DNA of 38,835 bases. It comes from Acidobacteriota bacterium (GTDB lineage Bacteria; Acidobacteriota; Vicinamibacteria; Vicinamibacterales; 2-12-FULL-66-21). Within the stretch, counting starts at the first letter, position 1. Each line of letters starts with the position of its first letter. The notes beneath the pieces are model-generated. The model made no database searches, had not been told where the DNA came from, and worked only from the letters and a program-made list of their open reading frames with translations. A program made the position numbers and the translations under genes. Location of the stretch: NCBI GenBank assembly GCA_013813355.1, contig JACCRT010000038.1, forward strand, positions 1 to 38,835, given 5' to 3'. This document shows positions 33,178 to 38,835 of this stretch, piece after piece.

Positions 33178-34167
33178 TCAATGTGCCCCCCGGTGTCGAG
33201 CGAAGTGCTCCAACATCGCTTGCGCAGTGATCTTTGGGAAATCCAGGAACATCTCATGGCTGGCGTCGGGGATGATGATCCTCTCGGACCCGGGGATCAG
33301 GTGCTGGAGATGGCCGTCGACGAAATCGTTGAAGCCGCCGGCATTCTTTCCGCCGGAAAGGAGCAGTGTCGGAACATGGAGACTTCGGATGCGATCGTAA
33401 TCCAGCTTCGGAAAGGTGGCGGGCGAGACGGCCAGTTCCTTCCACTCCGCGACATTGTCACGGAACAGCTTCTGCCAGGAAGGCTCCACCTCCTCGAATG
33501 GTACCTGGAAATACCATTGCGCGGTAAAATCGAGCCCTGCTTCGTTACCGCCATCACGAAACGCTGCGGCCATGGGCTCCCAGACGCGCGCCATGAATTC
33601 TTCGAAGATTCCCTCACCTCCGGGAATATCGGGCAGCCATGAGATTATGGGTGGCTCAGCCAGGACGAGGCTTCGCAGCCGCGAAGGATGCTCGATCGCG
33701 AAGGCCAGAGCTGTGTACGCGCCGTAGGAGTGGCCGACGAGGTGAACCGGCCCCGTCTCCAGTGCGTCCAACAGCCTCGCCAGATCAGCCGCCTCCACCA
33801 AGGGCGAATGGTTACCGGTTGGGACGTTTCGGTTCGGATGATTGTAACGCCGGCTGTAAGCGATCACGCGATATCGCTCTCCGAGAAGGGCGATCTGCTG
33901 CGACTGCTCCCAGTACGTAAGATCCGCGAGACTCCCATGGACGAGTACGACCGGCTCGCCACTGCCGTGCTGCACGTATGACAACTCAAGACCGCCGCCG
34001 ATGTCAATGCTCCTGATCGACGCCGCCCGAAGCATTTCGCCCTTCTGCTGGATCTGGTCAATGGAAGCGGTCCCCTGGCCCGGCGTGCCCGGTGTCGGAG
34101 CACAGGCTGTCGACACGATTCGCATTCCGGCCAATACCGGCTGCCAGGCTGTGTCTCGATTGAGCAT
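33178..34167 (-). CDS. Alpha/beta hydrolase (cassette gene)
   Basis: A 329-residue hydrolase. The oxyanion region is VVLVHGSLADLTYW (about 73-86), the nucleophile elbow GHSYGA gives S147, and a late PDASHEMF carries the catalytic His. This is the common epoxide-hydrolase/haloperoxidase-like subgroup; no specific substrate can be named. About 55 N-terminal residues precede the fold and contain a weak hydrophobic stretch. The ATG at 34167 is preceded by GGAGAGG; an ATG at 34194 is in frame but has no such site. It is the largest cassette (about 1.1 kb) and lies between attC5 and attC6. Confidence 0.82.
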   Translation of the reverse strand: MLNRDTAWQPVLAGMRIVSTACAPTPGTPGQGTASIDQIQQKGEMLRAASIRSIDIGGGLELSYVQHGSGEPVVLVHGSLADLTYWEQSQQIALLGERYRVIAYSRRYNHPNRNVPTGNHSPLVEAADLARLLDALETGPVHLVGHSYGAYTALAFAIEHPSRLRSLVLAEPPIISWLPDIPGGEGIFEEFMARVWEPMAAAFRDGGNEAGLDFTAQWYFQVPFEEVEPSWQKLFRDNVAEWKELAVSPATFPKLDYDRIRSLHVPTLLLSGGKNAGGFNDFVDGHLQHLIPGSERIIIPDASHEMFLDFPKITAQAMLEHFARHRGAH

Positions 34168-34249
34168 CGCTTCCTCTCCGATCGTTCGCCTCATTCCCCG
34201 CGCATCGGTGAACTGGACGCCCGTACTCTCATCAGGATGATTCTTCGCG

Positions 34250-34335
34250 TCCTAACGGCCAGCGTTCACCTGTCGCGTAGGGCCTCTGACGGTAAGAAAT
34301 GCGCTGACTCGCGGTCAGGTGCAAGGTTGTTGGGC
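34250..34335 (-). repeat. attC5
   Basis: Minus strand: R'' GCCCAAC (34335-34329), L'' CTTGCACCTGACCGCG, L' CGCGACAGGTGAACG, R' GTTAGGA (34256-34250). The arms differ by an extra G and A on the R'' side. Total 86 bases. Confidence 0.8.
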
Positions 34336-34365
34336 GCGGCCTTGATGTAACCACGCTCTTTCGCT

Positions 34366-34752
34366 TTACGCTCTGCTCAGGAGAGACAACAGCAACACAC
34401 CACCGACTCCCACCAGCACGACACCCGCGACGATGAACTCCCATGACCTTGCGAGAGACACTCGCGACATGGCTTTGAGCCCCCGCTTCGGACACACAAA
34501 AAAGATCACGCTTTTCAGCACCCAAGCGTAACCCATCATGGTCAGAATGAGCGGAATGCCGTGCCAGACATTATGGAAGCCAATGATCAAAGCACCGATA
34601 TTCAGATTAATAAACCCATTGATGAAACTACCCCGCTCACCCTTGCTGCGGAGGTCAATGAAGAACTGCGCCCAGACGCGTGACTGAACGATGTGCGACA
34701 GACCGATGACGAAGAAGACAACGATGGCAAGCTTTTGGATGGCTACTTCCAT
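34366..34752 (-). CDS. Four-helix membrane protein of unknown function (cassette gene)
   Basis: A 128-residue protein with four hydrophobic segments (about 6-24, 46-64, 66-86 and 105-125). The middle has IGFHNVWHGIPLILTMMGY. I do not recognise a characterised family. The region is visibly more AT-rich than its chromosomal neighbours, as expected for a recently acquired cassette. ATG at 34752; a TTG at 34779 is the alternative. It starts 39 bases after the R' box of attC4 and ends 31 bases before the R'' box of attC5. Confidence 0.7.
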   Translation of the reverse strand: MEVAIQKLAIVVFFVIGLSHIVQSRVWAQFFIDLRSKGERGSFINGFINLNIGALIIGFHNVWHGIPLILTMMGYAWVLKSVIFFVCPKRGLKAMSRVSLARSWEFIVAGVVLVGVGGVLLLSLLSRA

Positions 34753-34790
34753 TAGGTTTTTCTCTTTACTCTGTCCCAAAACAGACTAGC

Positions 34791-34854
34791 GCCCAACGTC
34801 TGCGCTTCAGCCGCAGCGGCTCACGGTCGCACAGCCGCTGTCGGCTGCAAGCGG
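34791..34854 (-). repeat. attC4, R'-L'-L'' portion (split by an insertion sequence)
   Basis: Minus strand: L'' CGCTTGCAGCCGACAGCGG, L' CCGCTGCGGCTGAAGCG, R' GTTGGGC (34797-34791). The arms match a canonical attC, including the bulged G and A. The R'' box is missing here and is found 1.6 kb away at 36499-36493. Confidence 0.8.
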
Positions 34855-34944
34855 CCTGATGCTCATACAGCCCTCCTCCTGCCCCTACTCCGGGAGTAGG
34901 CAGTGGCGCAGGACAAGGCGCGCACGTCGCGCAGAGGAGGACCG

Positions 34945-36126
34945 ATGAGATTCTACACCCGGCAGCACCGGCACTACTGCGGCATCGATCTCCACGTGAA
35001 GACCATGTACGTCGGCATCCTCGACGGGACGGGCCAGGGGCTGGTGCATCGCACCCTGAAGGCCACGCCCGACGCGTTCCTCGAGGCCGTGGCTCCGGAT
35101 CGCGACGATCTCGGCGTGGCGGTAGAAGGCATGTTCACCTGGTACTGGCTCGCCGACCTCTGTGCCGCGCAGGGCATCAGCTTCGTGCTGGGCCACGCGC
35201 TGGCGATGAAGGCGATCCACGGCAGCAAAGCGAAGAACGACAAGATTGACTCGCAGAAGATCGCGGCGTTGCTCCGCGGCGGTCTACTGCCACAGGCGTA
35301 TGTGTATCCGGCGGCCATGCGGTCCACGCGCGATCTCCTTCGGCGACGGCTGCACCTGGTGCGGAAGCGCGGCCCGCTGCTCGCCCACATCCAGAACACG
35401 CGGGCCCAATATCAACTGCCCGAGTTCGGCCGGCGGCTCGCCTATCCGGCGAACCGCGCGGGAGTCGGCGAGCACTTTCCCGATCCCAGCGTGCGCAAGA
35501 GCATTGACGTCGACCTCGCGCTGCTCGAGTGCTACGACAGTCTCATCACGGATCTCGAGCTCACGATCGTGCGAGAAGCGAAGCGCCACGACGGCGAGGC
35601 CTTCCACCGGCTCCGGTCCATCCCCGGCATCGGCAAGGTGCTCGCGCTGACGATCCTGTATGAGATTCACGACATCACGCGCTTCGGCCGCGTGCAGGAA
35701 TGTGCGTCGTATGCCCGGTTGGTGAAGTGCCAGCATCAGTCGGCCGGCAAGACGCGCGGGACGGGTGGAGCCAAGATGGGCAACGTCCATGTGAAGTGGG
35801 CCTTCGAGGAAGGCGCCGTGCTCTTCCTCCGGCACGCGCCCGGCGGCACGGCGCTGCTGGCCGCGATCGAGAAACAACACGGCAAGGGCAAAGCCCTGTC
35901 GATTCTCGCCCACAAGATCGGGCGGGCGGTGTTCTATATGCTGGCGCGCGGAACGGTGTTCTCGATGGACAAGTTCCGCGCGGCGTCGCAGGGAAGGGAG
36001 CGGCTGAGCCACACGTCTAACTCGAGCCGCGAGACCCAGCTCGACGAGATCGCGCCGGACGCGTGCGCCCTTGAGCGCCACGAGCCCGTCGATCATAAGC
36101 CACGGTCTGGCAGCGCGTACGCTTGA
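34945..36126 (+). CDS. IS110-family transposase (DEDD/Tnp_20)
   Basis: A 393-residue transposase/recombinase. The N-terminal DEDD RuvC-like domain has D15 (CGIDLHVKT), E61 (VAVEGMFTWYW), and D99 and D102 (KNDKIDSQK). The C-terminal Transposase_20 domain starts RLRSIPGIGKVLALTI and contains the serine-bearing segment KCQHQSAGKTRGTGG. The ATG at 34945 has a strong GAGGAGG upstream; a GTG at 34903 is less likely. A perfect 8-base palindrome (34884-34900) lies between the left inverted repeat and the gene. Confidence 0.93.
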   Translation: MRFYTRQHRHYCGIDLHVKTMYVGILDGTGQGLVHRTLKATPDAFLEAVAPDRDDLGVAVEGMFTWYWLADLCAAQGISFVLGHALAMKAIHGSKAKNDKIDSQKIAALLRGGLLPQAYVYPAAMRSTRDLLRRRLHLVRKRGPLLAHIQNTRAQYQLPEFGRRLAYPANRAGVGEHFPDPSVRKSIDVDLALLECYDSLITDLELTIVREAKRHDGEAFHRLRSIPGIGKVLALTILYEIHDITRFGRVQECASYARLVKCQHQSAGKTRGTGGAKMGNVHVKWAFEEGAVLFLRHAPGGTALLAAIEKQHGKGKALSILAHKIGRAVFYMLARGTVFSMDKFRAASQGRERLSHTSNSSRETQLDEIAPDACALERHEPVDHKPRSGSAYA

Positions 36127-36488
36127 TGGGACAACTCGCTCTCTTCCTCGCCACGCCGACGCGTGCCCGGGCAGCGCCGCTCCTCCCCCGAGCCTGCAGA
36201 TAACGGACGCGCTTCGGTGACGTCGCTCTCTTGAGGAGGCCGGTAGGAGGGTGCCGAATGAGTTTCTAGGCCGCGGGGTATGTGACCCCCGCACTTCGCC
36301 CCCGGCGAAGCTCGAGCCTCAATAGGTGTTGGGACCGCCCCCGCATCGGGGTGCGAACCTGCCCTGGAAACGAAGACGGCTCTGAACGGGAACGCGGTCG
36401 TTCGGCGGTCAGGTCTTGCGGTCGGGCGGCTCCTTGACGCGACGGCCGGACGGAGAAGATCTGCCCACTTGACGAGCGGAGGACTGAT
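36127..36488 (+). ncRNA. 3' non-coding end of the IS, candidate bridge/seek RNA region
   Basis: About 360 bases between the transposase stop and the IS right end have no supported gene. They contain hairpins such as GCGGGG/CCCCCGC and TTCGCC/GGCGAA in the 36280-36320 stretch. IS1111-group elements carry their target-choosing RNA downstream of the transposase gene. RNA boundaries and guide loops cannot be set by eye. Confidence 0.35.
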
Positions 36489-36499
36489 AGCGGTTAGGC
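36489..36499 (-). repeat. attC4, R'' portion (other side of the insertion)
   Basis: Minus strand GCCTAAC (36499-36493) is a perfect R'' box following the DUF2283 stop, whose TAA lies inside it. The next bases CGCT match the lost spacer of attC4. Confidence 0.75.
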
Positions 36500-36691
36500 C
36501 GTCACTTCTTCGTAAGAGAATTCCGGAATGCCCGCTCGCTCGGACGCATGCTCAACCGTGATAGCCGCGATACGCCCGAGCGAATCCAAGTCAAGGAGCG
36601 TGTTCTCGTCCAGGTCCTTGGTTTCGACAACGGGAACATCCTTGAACTCGATGTGCAAGGTGTCGGTGTCCGCGAAGTATCGAATCTTCAT
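36494..36691 (-). CDS. DUF2283-family protein, probable antitoxin-like partner (cassette gene)
   Basis: A 65-residue protein matching the DUF2283 pattern: MKIRYFADTDTLHIEF at the start, then VVETKDLDENTLLDLD and a glycine/Ile turn. Such proteins are commonly encoded next to small toxin-like proteins. Its start overlaps the upstream gene by 4 bases, so the pair is coupled. The stop lies in the R'' box of attC4. Confidence 0.85.
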   Translation of the reverse strand: MKIRYFADTDTLHIEFKDVPVVETKDLDENTLLDLDSLGRIAAITVEHASERAGIPEFSYEEVTA

Positions 36692-36924
36692 GGCGTGAAA
36701 CCTCGGTCAAAGAATGCATTATGAATCGTTTCGCCGTCCGGGAGGAGGATGACCCGGAGATAGCGTTCTCCGGCCTCTTGCACCTGGATCCAGCGCCGAA
36801 ATCGACCATCGGCTTGGACTTGTTCCCGCAGCGGACGGTCTCTTGCCCGCTCAATCCACGCGTCTTTGATGGCCGCCCGATCCGGCCGAGTCTTCATCGC
36901 GTCGAAGTACGCAGTCGTCTTCAC
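36688..36924 (-). CDS. Small DUF4258-like protein, probable toxin partner (cassette gene)
   Basis: A 78-residue basic protein. The order REQVQADGRFRRW, ERYLRVILLPDGETIHNAFFDRGF resembles the short beta-rich proteins paired with DUF2283 (DUF4258-like, RelE-sized). GTG start at 36924, ribosome-binding site weak. Toxicity is inferred only from the pairing and size. Confidence 0.65.
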   Translation of the reverse strand: MKTTAYFDAMKTRPDRAAIKDAWIERARDRPLREQVQADGRFRRWIQVQEAGERYLRVILLPDGETIHNAFFDRGFTP

Positions 36925-36948
36925 GCGGTGACTCGACCAGCTACAAAT

Positions 36949-37119
36949 TTAGAAGGCGGCACAAGACGCCTGAACTTCCGCGCTGGCGACGGCACGACGA
37001 CGATGATCGGCGAATCGCTCTCCACCCAGACGCTCGGTTCGAAACCCGTTGACCTTCCAGGGTTTGCACAACTTGCAGCCCGCTCGACGATTTCGCGCTC
37101 GGCGCCTTTTGTGATGCAT
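36949..37119 (-). CDS. Basic CxxC micro-protein (first gene of cassette)
   Basis: A 56-residue frame starting 22 bases after the attC3 R' box. It reads MHHKRRRARNRRAGCKLCKP, then a WKVNGF block and ends with FADHRRR and a short tail. This CxLCKP plus DHRRR layout is like small, highly basic proteins common in bacterial genomes; their function is unknown. An AAGG sits directly before the ATG, too close for normal initiation. Antisense alternatives in this 200-base stretch are Arg/Ser-rich and lack any motif. Confidence 0.5.
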   Translation of the reverse strand: MHHKRRRARNRRAGCKLCKPWKVNGFRTERLGGERFADHRRRAVASAEVQASCAAF

Positions 37120-37141
37120 CCTTCACACCCGGATCAAATCG

Positions 37142-37239
37142 GCCTAACGTGTCGCGCTCAGCCGCGAGCTGCGCGGGAACGCTGCTTCGGTTTGGCTTTC
37201 TGGCGAGCGCGGCGCGTCGGCTGCAGCGCCTTGTTAGCC
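37142..37239 (-). repeat. attC3
   Basis: Minus strand: R'' GGCTAAC (37239-37233), L'' GCGCTGCAGCCGACGCG, L' CGCGGCTGAGCGC, R' GTTAGGC (37148-37142). Extra G and A sit on the R'' side arm. Total 98 bases. The DUF2442 frame reads through it. Confidence 0.88.
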
Positions 37240-37517
37240 GGCGGTTGCAGAGCGACACTACTCCGAGGACGGCGGGCCGGAACACCATTGAGCAGACCGT
37301 CGGCGCTCAGATCTTCATCAACATCGGGCCAATGCACACCATGGCCGTCGCCGATCAGCTGCCAGTTCGCGCGCTGAGCGGGAGTCGCGTCGGCGAGTCG
37401 CCACGACCACGCCAAAGGCACGCTGATGACGCGACCATCGACGAGATGCGCGGTGATGGTTTCGTCGGTAACCACGACGCGATCGATGCGACTTTCAACG
37501 CTGACCGCAGTGCTCAT
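37158..37517 (-). CDS. DUF2442-family protein (cassette gene)
   Basis: A DUF2442 domain in residues 1-85 (DGRVISVPLAWSWRL, ATPAQRANWQLIGDGHGVHWPDVDEDLS, GLL). The predicted product is 119 residues because no stop precedes the attC site: the frame continues through R'' and L'' of attC3 and gains the tail ANKALQPTRRA. That tail is the translation of an attC. ATG at 37517 with GAGG 6 bases upstream. It overlaps the DUF4160 frame by 23 bases; DUF4160/DUF2442 is a known toxin-antitoxin-like pairing. Confidence 0.85.
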   Translation of the reverse strand: MSTAVSVESRIDRVVVTDETITAHLVDGRVISVPLAWSWRLADATPAQRANWQLIGDGHGVHWPDVDEDLSADGLLNGVPARRPRSSVALQPPANKALQPTRRARQKAKPKQRSRAARG

Positions 37518-37736
37518 GCCAAGCCTCGATAATAGAGGATTCGTGTTCGATGACCAGACGCCGGATCTCGTTGAGTTCGCGCGGACTGAACCCATGATTC
37601 CATGTCAATTCGACTGGAGCCAGCCCGAACTTGCAATGTTGTCGATCACGCCGAACGTGAACGTGCATGGCTTCGTTGCAGTCGAAGCTGTAAAAGAAGA
37701 CCCGTACGGCCCTGGAATGCCCGGGATCTTCGGCAT
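37495..37736 (-). pseudogene. DUF4160-family gene with a one-base frameshift (cassette gene)
   Basis: The true start is the ATG at 37736, with GGAG 9 bases upstream, giving MPKIPGIPGPY. The rest of the family sequence, VFFYSFDCNEAMHVHV to IIEAWHEHCGQR, continues in another frame. The break is near 37703, where TACGGG would read TACCGGG if one C were restored. Either a real inactivating deletion or a sequencing error. The domain is otherwise complete, at about 80 residues. Confidence 0.75.
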
Positions 37737-37789
37737 TCAGTTCGACTCCACGCCCGATGATCGCAGGGTTTCGACGATCTGCCAAGTCC

Positions 37790-37874
37790 GGCTAACGTGC
37801 CGCGTTTCAGCCGCGCGCCTTGGTGACACGTTAACACGGACGATAGGCGCGACGGCTCCAGCGCGCGGTTAGAC
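37790..37874 (-). repeat. attC2
   Basis: Minus strand: R'' GTCTAAC (37874-37868), L'' GCGCTGGAGCCGTCGCGCC, L' GGCGCGCGGCTGAAACGC, R' GTTAGCC (37796-37790). One extra base on the R'' side arm. Total 85 bases. The MazF stop lies in R''. Confidence 0.85.
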
Positions 37875-38204
37875 CTCGGACCTCGTTGTAGGGATTCCGA
37901 GCCACGTGCATACGACCCGCTCGACCGCCCCAAGTTGTACACCCGAGAGTCGTCCCAAGACGCGAATGAGCTTGCCGTGTGGAATGGTGACAAGGTTTTG
38001 AGCGTCGAATACGCCCGCGCGTAGGAACGGAACCCCGACCGCCACATCGAATCTGGAACTCCGGGGGCTCGTGGTGTGAGGAACGAGGGTGACCAGTGCC
38101 CGGTCGCTATCGTCCGCCGGCACACTGATGACCACCGCCGGCCGAACCTTCGCGGCCATCCCGAGGTCCACCAGCCAGACCTCGCCCCGTTGCGGGGCTT
38201 TCAT
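37869..38204 (-). CDS. MazF/PemK-family endoribonuclease toxin (cassette gene)
   Basis: A 111-residue toxin of the MazF/PemK fold. The conserved start is QRGEVWLVDLG, then KVRPAVVISV and PHTTSPR, with a late FDAQNLVTIPHGKL. Such toxins cut mRNA at short sequences. The ATG overlaps the last base of the antitoxin stop (TAATG). The stop TAA lies inside the attC2 R'' box. Confidence 0.92.
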   Translation of the reverse strand: MKAPQRGEVWLVDLGMAAKVRPAVVISVPADDSDRALVTLVPHTTSPRSSRFDVAVGVPFLRAGVFDAQNLVTIPHGKLIRVLGRLSGVQLGAVERVVCTWLGIPTTRSEV

Positions 38205-38389
38205 TACGACTGTTCGTGGCGATCGAGTTCGACGAAGAGCCGATCCGCGGACGCCACCAGATCGTCGTCTTGGGGTAGATTGTGCGGAGCGAGGACCGTT
38301 CGACGGAGCAATTCTGTGAGGAATTCCGCCCGGTCTTCGTCCGGCAGGGTGTCGAATTCGTCCAGCAGCTTCTGCGTGGCGTGCGTCAT
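38204..38389 (-). CDS. Antitoxin of the MazF pair (cassette gene)
   Basis: A 61-residue acidic helical protein (LLDEFDTLPDEDRAEFLTELLRR, then LVASADRLFVELDRHE, given here in two lobes). It belongs to the short family commonly upstream of MazF/PemK toxins and would bind and neutralise the toxin. It has no recognisable DNA-binding domain. It starts 56 bases after the attC1 R' box. Confidence 0.8.
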   Translation of the reverse strand: MTHATQKLLDEFDTLPDEDRAEFLTELLRRTVLAPHNLPQDDDLVASADRLFVELDRHEQS

Positions 38390-38444
38390 TGGCTCAGATT
38401 GGCACTTGATCTTGTTGGCGTCAAGTTCCGTTGGTGATTCCGAG

Positions 38445-38529
38445 GTCTAACGAATAGGGCTTGATCCGCACGGCCCGGTGGCATCGGCCGAGCCACGGCG
38501 CGGGCCCGTGCGGATAAACCCCGTTGGAC
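38445..38529 (-). repeat. attC1
   Basis: Minus strand: R'' GTCCAAC (38529-38523), arm ATCCGCACGGGCCCG, arm CGGGCCGTGCGGAT, R' GTTAGAC (38451-38445). An extra base lies on the R'' side arm. Total 85 bases. Rightmost site seen. Confidence 0.85.
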
Positions 38530-38835
38530 GACACCGCGTGCCCGGCTCGCCGCGCTATGGGGATTGTATGGCGTTCGGCGTGGCTGCGGGTGCGAATCTT
38601 GGGCGACCGGATCGGCGCCGGCGAGCATCGGGGGGGGCTCGCTGCGTCGTACGGCGGTGCGGTGCGATGGCCGGGCCTGTACGCGGACGTCCCCGAGCAG
38701 GCCGGTGCCAGACGAGTACTGTCACGAGGCGCCGGCCACGTCCCGAGGAAGCGCGATAGGTCCGGTGGTCGGGCGGGGTCATGACGAGTCGAGTCGCGCG
38801 GGTGTGCGAGGCGGCGAGAGGAGCTGGCGCGGGAT
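38530..38835. other. Unidentified sequence at the right edge (partial cassette)
   Basis: Open frames exist on both strands (up to 87 codons) but all are Arg/Pro-rich and none resembles a known domain. By position this should be the 3' part of the next minus-strand cassette. No attI or integrase sequence is recognisable. Confidence 0.4.

Larger units (their letters stand above)
34855..36488 (+). mobile_element. IS110-family insertion sequence (IS1111 type) inserted in attC4
   Basis: About 1634 bases separate the two parts of attC4. AGCGG occurs on both sides (34850-34854 and 36489-36493), and removing the insert with one copy restores a contiguous site ending AGCGGTTAGGC. Sub-terminal imperfect inverted repeats are CAGCCCTCC (34868-34876) and GGAGGACTG (36478-36486), 8 of 9 pairing; sub-terminal repeats are typical of the IS1111 group. 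One transposase gene and a long 3' non-coding end are present. Exact ends are uncertain by a few bases. Members of the IS1111 group are known to target attC sites. Confidence 0.75.
31968..38529 (-). other. Integron gene-cassette array (orientation: minus strand)
   Basis: Seven attC sites plus one half site separate short minus-strand genes that are not related to one another. Stop codons often lie inside the R'' box (DUF2283 at 36494, MazF at 37869, the fragment at 32762). Starts follow shortly after the R' box. On each well-formed site the arm nearest the gene 3' end carries extra unpaired bases (for example TTGCAGCCGAC against TTCAGCCGC), which fixes orientation as minus. No integrase gene or attI is visible. 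With this orientation they would lie beyond 38835, or the array is a CALIN. Confidence 0.85.

Noticed and set aside
31968-38529. Reading the attC-like repeats as REP/BIME elements or a CRISPR array
   Set aside because: Spacing is irregular and gene-sized, arms vary in sequence while R boxes are conserved, and stops lie in the boxes; this fits cassettes, not REP or CRISPR.
38478-38784. Plus-strand ORFs at the right edge as genes
   Set aside because: One overlaps attC1, both run against cassette orientation, and composition is Arg/Gly-rich without any motif.

Overview
The window reads as a GC-rich bacterial chromosome segment from an Acidobacteriota-like organism. Class Vicinamibacteria is my best guess. 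The guess rests on gene content (a secreted VWFA-related protein of acidobacterial type, SPU-type deoC/rpiB, IS110, many membrane histidine kinases, short phased intergenic repeats); no rRNA is present to prove it. Coding density is high and most functions are housekeeping up to about 31.6 kb.

Layout of the first part. 0.1-2.5 kb: hybrid histidine kinase and a ClpP paralogue. 2.8-7.7 kb: a plus-strand efflux/regulation operon (periplasmic adaptor, LolD/MacB-type ATPase, NtrC-type activator, NtrB-type kinase) with a plausible sigma-54 promoter and an upstream dyad, but no permease gene. 7.7-10.7 kb: CHASE-domain kinase and MscS channel. 10.7-15.0 kb: a translationally coupled minus-strand operon (exported amidohydrolase/deaminase, hpt, rpiB, deoC) facing upp; this is a nucleoside, purine and pentose-phosphate salvage block. 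Its DeoC and RpiB carry N-terminal extensions like those of bacterial-microcompartment enzymes. 15.0-16.0 kb: a single-domain citrate-synthase-like lyase and tRNA-Val(CAC). 16.1-23.3 kb: small membrane and stress proteins, an MlaEFD-type lipid transporter and uvrB, then a VWFA protein, all on the minus strand. 23.8-31.6 kb: TrkA-N/DHH phosphoesterase, a trans-sulfuration PLP enzyme, a patatin-like membrane protein without the nucleophile serine, greA, a SpoU methyltransferase, rarA and a membrane-anchored trypsin-like protease.

The region from about 31.97 kb to at least 38.53 kb is different. It is an array of integron gene cassettes, all on the minus strand, separated by attC sites. These show paired R boxes, imperfect palindromic arms and the expected one-base bulges on the arm next to the 3' end of each gene. 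Cassette cargo includes a secreted alpha/beta hydrolase, a methionine-aminopeptidase tail fragment, a second alpha/beta hydrolase, a four-helix membrane protein, a toxin-like/DUF2283 pair with a CxxC micro-protein, a DUF4160/DUF2442 pair (DUF4160 frameshifted) and a MazF/antitoxin pair. An IS110-family element of the IS1111 type has split one attC. No integron integrase is in the window; with this orientation it would lie beyond the right edge, or the array is a CALIN.

Other signals kept separate below: heptamer and decamer intergenic repeats, several -10 hexamers placed 6-9 bases from start codons (possible leaderless genes), and a perfect 34-residue repeat in the MCE protein.
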